Below are positions 9,377 to 17,220 of a stretch of 64,000 nucleotides of DNA, in pieces. Source of the DNA: a candidate division LCP-89 bacterium B3_LCP (GTDB lineage: Bacteria > Electryoneota > B3-LCP); assembly GCA_005223185.1 (NCBI GenBank), contig NJBN01000005.1, forward strand, positions 93,091 through 157,090. The letters run 5' to 3'. Position numbers and translations under genes: made by a program. The notes under the pieces are model-generated. The model made no database searches. It was given only the letters and a program-made list of their open reading frames with translations, and was not told the origin of the DNA. Within the stretch, counting starts at the first letter, position 1; each line of letters starts with the position of its first letter.

Positions 9377-11088
9377 CTCTTTATCCTCGCGCCTCCGACT
9401 TCACCTTCTTTCTTCACAAAAACCCACGCTACAATTTTACCAGGATCCAAGGCATCGCTACCCTGTCCCCAATATGCCTTATGCCAGTGGTACGCAGAAG
9501 AGGTCTCATCTGAGGGTAATGAATCTATTTCAGTCTTTATCTCAGTCAGGCGTTCCTGCCACTGGGCGAAATTCTTCTCACGCAGGTCTATCCATCCGGC
9601 ATTAGCCCAATCGTCAATCTTTTCCGGTGATATTTTAAAACGATCTTCGACCTTGGATGATGGGATTTTCACTTCCGGGCCCCGCAGCATGGATTTTCCA
9701 TCACTCAGGAGTATGGGTATGCCTATGGATAGTATTTGTGATCTTATATTCTGTTTTTTAGATATATACGCTTCAACGGATTCAGAAAGTTCACGGGGTG
9801 AGCTTTTTACCACGGCTGATAATGAACCGCAGACTTTCTGCAGCAGGTACACTTCATACAGGAGCTTTGATAGACGGGGTGGACCCAGCAGTTCAAATGC
9901 GACGGATTCGGTGTGGTGTTTCTTCTGCAAATCGCGCATAATCTGCAAGGCGCTATCCCGCATAGCGCCAGCGCGATAAGTAGGACCCAGGACAGAAGCA
10001 TCCAATGCAGAGATCACGTCATAGCCGCTGGATGCTCCCTTGATTTCCATTAGGGAATAATCCGCTATCTCCTCCGGCGTTACGAATTCCATCTGCCCGA
10101 TGGAAGTCAAAGCATAAAATTCACCGTAGGAAAATGTACCATTTTCACCTGTATCTATATAAACCGATTCAAGTGTCCGCCTGGTGCGCAAACCCTGATC
10201 AGGCATTTTTGGATCAAAAGTATTCTCCAGAGTAACCGCATTTTCCGGTGGACAATCAACTATGGGGATAGGATTACCACCCTTAGTAATGGGTCCGTAT
10301 CCTATACTTTTCCAGGCGATGGCAGCGGCTGGTTTTATCTCGCTAACAGCGGTTTCAATCGGAGTTCTACCCAGCAGCATGAGCAACAGAGATTGAGCTC
10401 CACCCATAGCTGATTTAGCCATCAGGACTCTGGAAGGGCGTTCTTCAGAATGTGTGTAGGGGATGTTCAGCCCCATGCCTCCTGTTCCCGTCGTTCCAAT
10501 TTTCAGGTATGATTGAACTTTGAAGCGGGACAGGGTCGCTTTGAGAATCTCTATATGACGAATCAACTGAGGAACCGGCATGCAGCTTAATAGACGTTCT
10601 ATTTCCGTCTGCAGTTCATCTGTCAATTCGCCTTCAGCGCGGGCGCGATCCATTTCCTTTATGACGCGGGCGCTACCTGAAAAGGCATCCTGATAGGCTA
10701 ATCCCGTTGCGGAGTTGACACAATCAATGATTAAGTGAGGCTTGTGTTTTTCTATAATTCTATACAGTGTCGATTCAGTGAGTATTTCTTCTGAGAGTTT
10801 TTCCACAGAATCAAGCATGAGACGGTGACGCTTATGGGGATCACTCAACACCGCTTCGCGATGCAGATAGCGGAATTCTTCTCTGACGAATATGTCCCCG
10901 GATTCACAAGTGAATTCGATATCTGTTGCTTCCTCCGAATATACCCGGCAGGCGTCTTCCGCTTCCTGTTTATTGAGTGAAGCAACTATGATTTTTCCAG
11001 GTTTTTCTTCATATAACCTGCGACAGATGGCAGCACCGACTAAACCCCACCCGCCTAACACCAGAACAGTTTTACCTTTTATATCCAT
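9373..11088 (-). CDS. Large NAD(P)-binding Rossmann-fold protein, function unknown
   Basis: A 571-residue protein opening with a clear dinucleotide-binding motif, VLVLGGWGLVGAAICRRL, as in SDR or epimerase proteins. A second recognisable point is IGTTGTGGMGLNIPY near residue 200, where SDR folds usually hold their catalytic Ser/Tyr region. The C-terminal half (about 300-571) matches no family I know and has no membrane segment. GAGGTCT precedes the ATG. Placement between scpB and cmk, with a 4-base overlap into cmk, ties it to a housekeeping operon. It is probably a cytoplasmic dehydrogenase or epimerase-like enzyme; the substrate is unknown. Confidence 0.6.
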   Translation of the reverse strand: MDIKGKTVLVLGGWGLVGAAICRRLYEEKPGKIIVASLNKQEAEDACRVYSEEATDIEFTCESGDIFVREEFRYLHREAVLSDPHKRHRLMLDSVEKLSEEILTESTLYRIIEKHKPHLIIDCVNSATGLAYQDAFSGSARVIKEMDRARAEGELTDELQTEIERLLSCMPVPQLIRHIEILKATLSRFKVQSYLKIGTTGTGGMGLNIPYTHSEERPSRVLMAKSAMGGAQSLLLMLLGRTPIETAVSEIKPAAAIAWKSIGYGPITKGGNPIPIVDCPPENAVTLENTFDPKMPDQGLRTRRTLESVYIDTGENGTFSYGEFYALTSIGQMEFVTPEEIADYSLMEIKGASSGYDVISALDASVLGPTYRAGAMRDSALQIMRDLQKKHHTESVAFELLGPPRLSKLLYEVYLLQKVCGSLSAVVKSSPRELSESVEAYISKKQNIRSQILSIGIPILLSDGKSMLRGPEVKIPSSKVEDRFKISPEKIDDWANAGWIDLREKNFAQWQERLTEIKTEIDSLPSDETSSAYHWHKAYWGQGSDALDPGKIVAWVFVKKEGEVGGARIKR

Positions 11089-11110
11089 ATAGACCTCGTC
11101 TGATAATCCC

Positions 11111-11773
11111 CTATTCAGTGGATTTCACTTTTTCCTTGAGGTTTTCTTCAGTTGAATCGTTTTCGCCAGATGATTCCTCTCCGGCTGCATTTTGTTGATC
11201 GTTAGAGTGGTCTGCAAAAGCCATCTTCACCTGGTGTGGATCGGCTTCAACCAGACCCTGAAGTTCCCGTATTTTGGGCAGATCGTCCAGTTCGTTCAAC
11301 CCGAAATAGCGCAGGAAATCTTGCGTAGTCACGTATAGTAAGGGCCGACCGGGAGTGGCGGCTCTGCCGCCAACGGTTACCAAGCTTCTCTCCATCAAAG
11401 TTCCTAAAACGCCGGCACAGTCAACACCCCTGATCTGCTCGACGTCTCCCCTGGTGATGGGCTGCCGATAAGCCACAATCGCCAGCGTTTCCAAGGCAGG
11501 ACCAGACAGTCTGGACCTGAGTCTGTCAGTCAGCAGTTTCTTGACCCACTCAGCATAATCCGGGTCAGTTCTGAATTGAACGCCTCCGGCTATGCGAGCG
11601 ATTCCAAAAGAGCAACCGGTTTGTAAGAACTGCTCTTCCAGGACGTCCACGTCAGCAGCGAATTCTTCTGGTGAAAGATCGCCCAGCACGTTTTTTGCGC
11701 GTGAATATGTAAGTGGTACGTCATTCGCAAATATGAGTACTTCCAGAATCCGGCGTCTTTCTTCAATATTCAT
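11111..11773 (-). CDS. scpB: Segregation and condensation protein B
   Basis: A 220-residue winged-helix protein that joins ScpA and SMC in the bacterial condensin complex. The pattern LEVLIFANDVPLTYS, then ALETLAIVAYRQPITRGDVE and IRGVDCAGVLGTLMERSLV is the ScpB signature, with GRPLLYVTTQDFLRYFGL near the end of the core. A polar acidic tail of about 45 residues (rich in Glu, Asn, Ser) is extra. It starts immediately after the scpA stop. Confidence 0.92.
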   Translation of the reverse strand: MNIEERRRILEVLIFANDVPLTYSRAKNVLGDLSPEEFAADVDVLEEQFLQTGCSFGIARIAGGVQFRTDPDYAEWVKKLLTDRLRSRLSGPALETLAIVAYRQPITRGDVEQIRGVDCAGVLGTLMERSLVTVGGRAATPGRPLLYVTTQDFLRYFGLNELDDLPKIRELQGLVEADPHQVKMAFADHSNDQQNAAGEESSGENDSTEENLKEKVKSTE

Positions 11774-12559
11774 TCACTTCGCCGTTTTCGAGACTAAAAG
11801 AAAATCGTTCTCAACTACGCCTTTAAGTCCTATTTCACCCAAACGAATAAGTTCTAATATCGCCAGGAACGTCAATATAACAATCAAACGAGTTTTGATC
11901 TCTTTCACCAGTGCAGAAAATGATATACGGGGACGCTCCATCAGCCGATCGCGTAAATAATCCATACGCTGGGAAACGGTCTGCGGCGGCATCGCAATCT
12001 GGTAGGAGTTCCAATCTCCTTTTAAACGATCCATAGCCAGCTTGAAGGCAGACAGGAGATCATAGAGGTTGACGTCCTGCAAAGCGTGATCGACTTCTGA
12101 CACTTCCGGTAGCTTGGTAGATCCTAAAGAAAATCTATTGGATTGCTCTTCTTCAAGTTGTTTAAATAACTGGGCTGATTCTTTAAATGCTTTGTATTCG
12201 AGAATTCTCTCTATCAGATCACGGCGCGGGTCATCTTCGTAAGCTTCCCCTTCTTCCAATTCGGGTCTGGGCAAGAGCATGCGCGCTTTGATGGAGAGCA
12301 GAGTAGCCGCGAGTACAAGGAATTCTCCGCCAATTTCCAAATGGTTTTCCTCCATCAAATGCAGAGATTTCAAGTATTCATCAGCGATTCGTGATATGGG
12401 TATATCGAAAATATCCACTTCATCACGACGAATCAAGTACAGCAGAAGGTCCATGGGACCTTCGAAGACAGGCAGGTTCAGGTGGATGCCCTCATTCACC
12501 GGTCCCGACTGGATTTCAAATGTGCTCTCTTTAGAGAATTCGTCTGTTTGTGATTTCAT
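11774..12559 (-). CDS. scpA: Segregation and condensation protein A (kleisin)
   Basis: A 261-residue kleisin subunit bridging SMC heads. The N-terminal FEGPMDLLLYLIRRDEVDIF and the stretch LAATLLSIKARMLLPRPE are diagnostic of ScpA; the C-terminal winged-helix part includes SALVKEIKTRLIVILTFLAI. It overlaps trpS by 4 bases (ATGA) and abuts scpB, the usual pairing. An N-terminal extension of about 25 polar residues precedes the conserved core. Confidence 0.92.
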   Translation of the reverse strand: MKSQTDEFSKESTFEIQSGPVNEGIHLNLPVFEGPMDLLLYLIRRDEVDIFDIPISRIADEYLKSLHLMEENHLEIGGEFLVLAATLLSIKARMLLPRPELEEGEAYEDDPRRDLIERILEYKAFKESAQLFKQLEEEQSNRFSLGSTKLPEVSEVDHALQDVNLYDLLSAFKLAMDRLKGDWNSYQIAMPPQTVSQRMDYLRDRLMERPRISFSALVKEIKTRLIVILTFLAILELIRLGEIGLKGVVENDFLLVSKTAK

Positions 12560-13536
12560 GGCAGTTTCATAGCTTCGCGAACTTCAGCCATCGTTTCACC
12601 AGCAATCTGGCGGGCGCGGCGATCACCGTCCTCAATAATCTCATCAATCAGCGCAGGATGCTGTTCGTAGTACTCACGCTTCTCCCACATCGGTTCTAAG
12701 TAATCGATCAGCTTCCTGGTCATGTCATTTTTATGTTCCACGCAACCTAACGTTCCTTCGATGCAGCCTGTTTTAATATCTTCTAAAGTCGCCGGATGAA
12801 ACTTCTTATGATAGTAATATATTGGACATATTTCCGGATGTCCCGGATCGTTCTTGTGCACGCGCGCAGGATCAGTGATGCATCGCTTGATTTTCTTGGT
12901 GATTACTTCCGTTGAATCAGCAATCAAGATGCTGTTGTTAAGTGATTTCGCCATTCTCCTGGCATCTGTACCAAGTAATCTGCCGAAATCGGTCAGCTTA
13001 GCTTCCGGTTCAGGAAATATTTTCTTGTAGAGTTTATTGAATCTCCGCGCAAGTTCCCGGGAAATCTCCAGATGCGGAACCTGATCTTCACCCACCGGAA
13101 CCAGATCACCTTTATACAACAGGATATCCGCAGCTTGTAGAACGGGGTAGCCAAGATGTCCGTAAGCCATCCTGTCTTCCAAGTTCAACTGCTGCGCCTG
13201 TTCCTTCACGGCGGGGTTTCTTTCCAGCCGGGGAACAGTTATGAGCATCGAGAAAATTAAAAATAACTCCGCGTGTTCAGGAATATGAGATTGTACGAAG
13301 ATAGGGCTTTTTTGAGGATCGATACCTGCCGATAGCCAATCGATTACCATCTCTCTGGTATTTTCAGCTAACTCTTCAGTGCGGTCGGCGGCTGTTGTCA
13401 GAGCATGCCAATCAGCCACAAGATGGAAATTGGAATATTCATCCTGAAGCTTCACCCAGTTTTCCAATGCACCGGCAAGATGCCCCAGATGGAGCTTGCC
13501 GGTTGGTCTCATTCCTGAAAGTATTCTCTTCTTCAA
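12556..13536 (-). CDS. trpS: Tryptophan--tRNA ligase
   Basis: A 326-residue class I aminoacyl-tRNA synthetase charging tRNA-Trp. The N-terminal signature SGMRPTGKLHLGHLAGALEN contains the HIGH-type motif (HLGH). GYPVLQAADILLYKG is the tryptophan-pocket region, with GEDQVPHLE after it. The KMSKS loop is present as RRMAKSLNN, a Ser-to-Ala variant. It starts with TTG preceded by AAAGGAAACC. It leads the minus-strand run through scpA and scpB. Confidence 0.93.
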   Translation of the reverse strand: MKKRILSGMRPTGKLHLGHLAGALENWVKLQDEYSNFHLVADWHALTTAADRTEELAENTREMVIDWLSAGIDPQKSPIFVQSHIPEHAELFLIFSMLITVPRLERNPAVKEQAQQLNLEDRMAYGHLGYPVLQAADILLYKGDLVPVGEDQVPHLEISRELARRFNKLYKKIFPEPEAKLTDFGRLLGTDARRMAKSLNNSILIADSTEVITKKIKRCITDPARVHKNDPGHPEICPIYYYHKKFHPATLEDIKTGCIEGTLGCVEHKNDMTRKLIDYLEPMWEKREYYEQHPALIDEIIEDGDRRARQIAGETMAEVREAMKLP

Positions 13537-13566
13537 GGTTTCCTTTACAGTTTACACGAATTTATC

Positions 13567-13595
13567 AATATACGTAAAATATCAACAGACTGCAA
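13567..13595 (-). promoter_or_regulatory. Putative trpS operon promoter
   Basis: TTGCAG, 17 bp, TATATT on the minus strand, with the -10 about 30 bp upstream of the TTG start of trpS. Confidence 0.5.
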
Positions 13596-13639
13596 GTAAT
13601 TTTCGCTGAATCGGGTTAAGATGGAGGTTATTTTTAGAG

Positions 13640-13687
13640 GCGTCAGGTCACACTTCTCTAAAGGAAATCAAGACCTGACGCAACAGA
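13640..13687 (+). repeat. Dispersed palindromic repeat, family 2 (copy 1)
   Basis: A 48-bp element with arms GCGTCAGGTC/GACCTGACGC and a loop containing CACACTTCTC. Related copies occur at 14559-14606 and, inverted, at 62591-62643; compensating changes between copies keep the stem paired. Confidence 0.85.
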
Positions 13688-13697
13688 TTCGATTATA

Positions 13698-13738
13698 GAA
13701 TTCAGTCATTCTGGCTTGTCCGGAATCTGACTGAATTC
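13698..13738. repeat. Dispersed palindromic repeat, family 1 (copy 2)
   Basis: It matches the 41-bp element at 888-928 except at two positions, with the same outer GAATTCAG/CTGAATTC and inner ATTC/GAAT arms. Confidence 0.85.
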
Positions 13739-13834
13739 TTGGGCAAACTTATGAGCGGGACTGCACCTTAGAAGTCCGGTGCTCCCCGGATTCCACGCTG
13801 CAAGTACAAATGAATGAATATTTTCACAAACTGC

Positions 13835-13863
13835 TTGACTTCAGGGATATTTTGCACTAACTT
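13835..13863 (+). promoter_or_regulatory. Putative rex promoter
   Basis: TTGACT, 17 bp, TAACTT, immediately followed by the Rex operator. The same two hexamers with the same spacing occur upstream of gltA. Confidence 0.6.
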
Positions 13864-13881
13864 ATGTTAATATATTAACAA
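13864..13881. promoter_or_regulatory. Rex operator (autoregulatory)
   Basis: ATGTTAATATATTAACAA contains the perfect 16-bp palindrome TGTTAATATATTAACA and differs from the known Rex consensus TTGTTAAnnnnTTAACAA only at its first base. It begins right after the -10 and ends about 10 bp before the start codon, so bound Rex would block transcription start. Confidence 0.8.
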
Positions 13882-13891
13882 AGGAGACGGT

Positions 13892-14539
13892 GTGACGGAG
13901 AAAAAAGTTAACAAAAAGATACCAAAAATGACCATCATCCGGCTGGCAAGGTACTTGAATTGTCTGAGCCTTTTGCCACGGGAATTATATAAAGAAATAT
14001 CTTCCAAGGAGTTAGCCAGCAAGATCGGTTTAAAGCCCACGCAAGTGAGACAGGATTTTCATCATTTTGGTGGATTTGGTCAAGCGGGATATCGTTATAA
14101 AGTTGACGACTTAATTAAGGGCATGGAGGAGATACTGGGACTGGACCGCAGCCAGAATCTGATTATTGTCGGAGTGGGGCATTTAGGTCAAGCTCTGGCG
14201 AATTACCGCAAGTTCGAAGATTTAGGCTTGCGCTTGGTGGGGTTATTCGACACCAACCCTCGCCTGGTGGGGATGGCGATAAGGGATGTCAAAGTGCGTG
14301 ACATCGATGAGATCCCAGACATCGTTAAGAGTGAGAACGTATCCATCGGCGTAATCGCCACACCAACGGAATCAGCGCAGATAACTGCGGATCTCCTGGT
14401 ATCATCAGGGATAAGAGGGCTCTGGAACTTCTCACCGATAAATATCTTGACACCACCTGACGTCATCATTCAGAACGAACACCTTTCAGTAGGATTGATG
14501 ACGCTTTCATATAAGTTGAAGCAGATTATGAGTAGTTAG
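13892..14539 (+). CDS. rex: Redox-sensing transcriptional repressor Rex
   Basis: A 215-residue repressor that senses the NADH/NAD+ ratio. The N-terminal winged helix (residues about 15-80) includes SSKELASKIGLKPTQVRQD and FGGFGQAGYRY, both characteristic. The Rossmann domain carries IIVGVGHLGQALANY, and the domain-swapped C-terminal helix ends GLMTLSYKLKQIM. Start is GTG with AAGGAG 6 bp upstream. The operator at 13864-13881 indicates autoregulation; no equally good site was noticed elsewhere in the window, so its other targets lie outside. Confidence 0.93.
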   Translation: MTEKKVNKKIPKMTIIRLARYLNCLSLLPRELYKEISSKELASKIGLKPTQVRQDFHHFGGFGQAGYRYKVDDLIKGMEEILGLDRSQNLIIVGVGHLGQALANYRKFEDLGLRLVGLFDTNPRLVGMAIRDVKVRDIDEIPDIVKSENVSIGVIATPTESAQITADLLVSSGIRGLWNFSPINILTPPDVIIQNEHLSVGLMTLSYKLKQIMSS

Positions 14540-14558
14540 TGCCCGCCTCTGTTAAATA

Positions 14559-14606
14559 GCGTCGGGTCACACCTCCCTTACGGGAGTCAAGACCCGACGC
14601 AACAGA
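14559..14606 (+). repeat. Dispersed palindromic repeat, family 2 (copy 2)
   Basis: Arms GCGTCGGGTC/GACCCGACGC with a 28-bp loop and the same CAACAGA tail as copy 1. It lies between convergent rex and znuB and might serve as a bidirectional end signal, though no T-run follows. Confidence 0.85.
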
Positions 14607-14660
14607 TAATTCTGAATCCTGACCCCTGAATCCCGAATCCCCTTCTTAATTGTTACAATA

Positions 14661-15503
14661 TCACCGCCCCATAACCAGCCTAATCAGATAACTGCAGATG
14701 AAGAAGAACACGGATACTAAGATCACAGTCGCTCCAGTTGCCGACCCCCAAATGTAGGATAAGAATAGACCTACACCTGCCGAAATTGTTGCAATTAACA
14801 CAGACCACCAGATGAGACCGCTGCCACTGCGTGCCAGATTTCTGGCTGCAGCGGCGGGCACAACCAAAAGAGCAGTCACTAATAATAGCCCGACTGCCCG
14901 CAAACTTATCATAACCAAAAACGCCAATAGAATTCCGTAAGCAATCTCCCAGCGAGCGGGTTTTATGCCGCGAGAATGGGCTAAAGGTGAATGCAACGAG
15001 ATCAGTAATAGCTTGTTGTAGCCAATTGCCTGAAACAGAAAAACCAATAAGAATAGAAAGAACATAATCCATAACTCATTGGAATCGATAGCTAAAATAT
15101 CGCCGAAAAGAACGCTTTCAAAGTAGCGGGAAAGTCCCCTGCGCGCGGATACGATAACGATCCCCAAAGCCACGACTGCTGCGAAGAACACGCCTATAAC
15201 TGTATCAGTGGATAGAACAGCTTTGCGTGAAAACACCAGAACTCCACAGCCCACTAGCACCCCGAATCCAACCATTGTCCAATGGGAGTTTATTCCAAAT
15301 ATCAAACCTAAAGCCACTCCGGTGAAAGCAGAGTGTGATATGGCATCGGAGAAGAAAGCCATCCTGAAGCTAACCACCTGCACTCCCATGGCTGCACAAG
15401 CTGGTGCGATGAATAACATTCCTATCAGGGCTCGCCGCATGAAAGCAGGTTCCAACCAGTCAAAAGGCATCAAACCACTTAGGAGATCAGTCAGAAGATT
15501 CAT
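14661..15503 (-). CDS. znuB: Zinc/manganese ABC transporter permease (ZnuB type)
   Basis: A 280-residue inner-membrane permease of the ABC-3 family with about eight hydrophobic segments. MRRALIGMLFIAPACAAMGV, SDAISHSAFTGVALG and the late RAVGLLLVTALLVVPAAAA are family hallmarks. Its start overlaps the ATPase gene by 17 bases. With the adjacent ATPase and binding lipoprotein it forms a complete importer for a divalent metal, most likely zinc or manganese. Confidence 0.88.
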   Translation of the reverse strand: MNLLTDLLSGLMPFDWLEPAFMRRALIGMLFIAPACAAMGVQVVSFRMAFFSDAISHSAFTGVALGLIFGINSHWTMVGFGVLVGCGVLVFSRKAVLSTDTVIGVFFAAVVALGIVIVSARRGLSRYFESVLFGDILAIDSNELWIMFFLFLLVFLFQAIGYNKLLLISLHSPLAHSRGIKPARWEIAYGILLAFLVMISLRAVGLLLVTALLVVPAAAARNLARSGSGLIWWSVLIATISAGVGLFLSYIWGSATGATVILVSVFFFICSYLIRLVMGR

Positions 15504-16263
15504 GGTTGCCTTTGTTATCAGGTAAGGTGTGGTTATGCTGTTGTAAAAACAATTCTGTATGCGGACTGAAAACGCGCATGAGGTTTTCCTTAGTCAACAT
15601 ATCCTTGGTGGGGCCGGCACAAATCAGACTGTGATTCAAGCAGAGAACGTTGTGAGCGTGAGCCGCTACAACCGAGAGGTCATGAGTTACCAGTATCGTA
15701 GTCAACTTCAGATCGTTGTGCACTTCTTCCAAAAGTTCGCAGAAGAGAGCTTCACCGCTGATGTCAACAGCCGCTGTTGGTTCATCTAACAACAGAATTT
15801 CAGGTTTACCCAGCAACGCTTGAGCCAACAGTACCCGCTGCAGTTCACCTCCGGATATTTTACCCAGGGGGAGGTTATACACCACAAGAACTCCAACTCT
15901 TTCAAGTACCTTCTTTATTTCAGCTTCAATCTGGCGATGAATCCCCATCCATAATGGCCTTTTGGCGAAGCCCACAGCTAAAAAATCGCCTACAGTAACG
16001 GGTGATCCGCGATCTAAATCCACGTTCTGAGGCACGTAACCAATTCGCGGACGCCTGGAAGATAACTGCCGGTTAAACCTGATGTTGCCAGTAAAGGGGA
16101 GTAAGCCCAGGATAGCATGCAGCAGGGTAGTCTTTCCGGTGCCGTTGGGACCCATGATGGCTGTAAGATAGCCGCTATCTATCTGGCAGGAGACGTCATC
16201 GATTATCTTGTGTCCGCCAAGTTCGACCGAAACGTGCTCCAAAGTGATCGCTGCATTTGTCAT
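15487..16263 (-). CDS. znuC: Zinc/manganese ABC transporter ATPase (ZnuC type)
   Basis: ATP-hydrolysing subunit of the importer, about 258 residues. Walker A is GPNGTGKTTLL, the Q-loop region is YVPQNVD, the signature is ISGGELQRVLLA, Walker B is ILLLDEPTAA and the switch His is in VTHDLS. I chose the ATG at 16263 (protein MTNAAITLEH) rather than the TTG at 16290, because the former begins 4 bp after the znuA stop and directly before the conserved core. A His-containing tail (HTELFLQQHNHTLPD) could bind metal. Confidence 0.9.
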   Translation of the reverse strand: MTNAAITLEHVSVELGGHKIIDDVSCQIDSGYLTAIMGPNGTGKTTLLHAILGLLPFTGNIRFNRQLSSRRPRIGYVPQNVDLDRGSPVTVGDFLAVGFAKRPLWMGIHRQIEAEIKKVLERVGVLVVYNLPLGKISGGELQRVLLAQALLGKPEILLLDEPTAAVDISGEALFCELLEEVHNDLKLTTILVTHDLSVVAAHAHNVLCLNHSLICAGPTKDMLTKENLMRVFSPHTELFLQQHNHTLPDNKGNHESSD

Positions 16264-16267
16264 AGAT

Positions 16268-17200
16268 TTAATGCGAGGAAGCAATTTCAATAGCTTCCTT
16301 CAGAGTCTCCAGATTTTCTTTCATTACTCTGATGAAGGATTCCGGATCTGAATCGCCGGATGAGGCTGGGTCAAGTTCGAAATGCGGGACACCTGTCTCT
16401 TCCGATAACAGTTTAACCAGACGATTGGAATACTGAGGTTCTGAAAAAATAGCTATGGGTTTTGCCGCTTTTATTTGCGCTATCAATTCAACAACCTCAC
16501 GAGCGGAAGGTTCAGTTCCCGGATCGGGTTCGATAACAGTTACAATCTCAAGATTCAGGTCACGAGCGAAGTAAGCAAAGGCGTTATGGTACGTAACAAT
16601 CCGAATCTCGCCCAAATCTGCTAATGCTACCTTGAAATCATCCATCAAGGTACCCAATTTCGCTATGTAGTTTTCAGAATTCTTAGCGTACAGATTCCCG
16701 TTTTCAGGGTCAATTTCGCCTAAGCGGCTGCCAATCCATTGAACCATTCTAACATTAACAGCCGGACTAACCCATCCATGTGGATTGAGATGGCGTTCAT
16801 GATCTTGATGTGCGGGATGATCGCAGTCCTCTTCGATCAGGTCGGTTATCTTCTGTGTGGCGTTTATGATATGCAGATCTGGTCGCTTCGTAAAGGGGGT
16901 ATCCTCCAGGAATTGCTCCATACCCAGGCCGTTCAGGATGAGGATGTCGGCTTTTTCCAGGGATAAAGCATCAGGAGGTGTAAGAGCATAGTTATGCGGA
17001 CAACCAGCCTCAGGCGGTAATAAAAGCGTCAGTTCAACGTCAGGGACGTCTTTTACGATGTTTTTCGCGATAACATATACAGGCAGAAAACTACAGACCA
17101 CATGCAGTTTATCTGATGTGGCCTGGTTTTTAGTTTTCTGACAACCGGTTAAGAAGACAAAAAGCGAAAGAAGTAGTGTTATTGTACTACGAGCTGTCAT
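16268..17200 (-). CDS. znuA: Metal-binding lipoprotein of the Znu-type importer
   Basis: Periplasmic solute-binding subunit, about 310 residues. The ATG at 17200 gives a lipoprotein signal with lipobox FLTGC; an upstream TTG start would bury it. Metal-binding residues are expected in the first PHNY region, the LNPHGWVSP loop, YHNAFAYFARD and the late SEPQYS segment. A short His/Asp-rich insertion (DCDHPAHQDHERH, about residues 120-135) is typical of zinc rather than manganese binders. It is followed 4 bp later by the ATPase gene. Confidence 0.88.
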   Translation of the reverse strand: MTARSTITLLLSLFVFLTGCQKTKNQATSDKLHVVCSFLPVYVIAKNIVKDVPDVELTLLLPPEAGCPHNYALTPPDALSLEKADILILNGLGMEQFLEDTPFTKRPDLHIINATQKITDLIEEDCDHPAHQDHERHLNPHGWVSPAVNVRMVQWIGSRLGEIDPENGNLYAKNSENYIAKLGTLMDDFKVALADLGEIRIVTYHNAFAYFARDLNLEIVTVIEPDPGTEPSAREVVELIAQIKAAKPIAIFSEPQYSNRLVKLLSEETGVPHFELDPASSGDSDPESFIRVMKENLETLKEAIEIASSH

Positions 17201-17220
17201 CTTCGGTACCTGTTTTTGTG

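Larger units (their letters stand above)
13537..13891. other. Intergenic region between divergent trpS and rex
   Basis: No gene seen in these 355 bp. They hold the putative trpS promoter, two dispersed palindromic repeats of different families in tandem, and the rex promoter and operator, each listed separately. Confidence 0.8.

Noticed and set aside
13640-14606. CRISPR array from repeated palindromes near rex
   Set aside because: Only two copies, separated by a gene, with no regular spacers and no cas genes.
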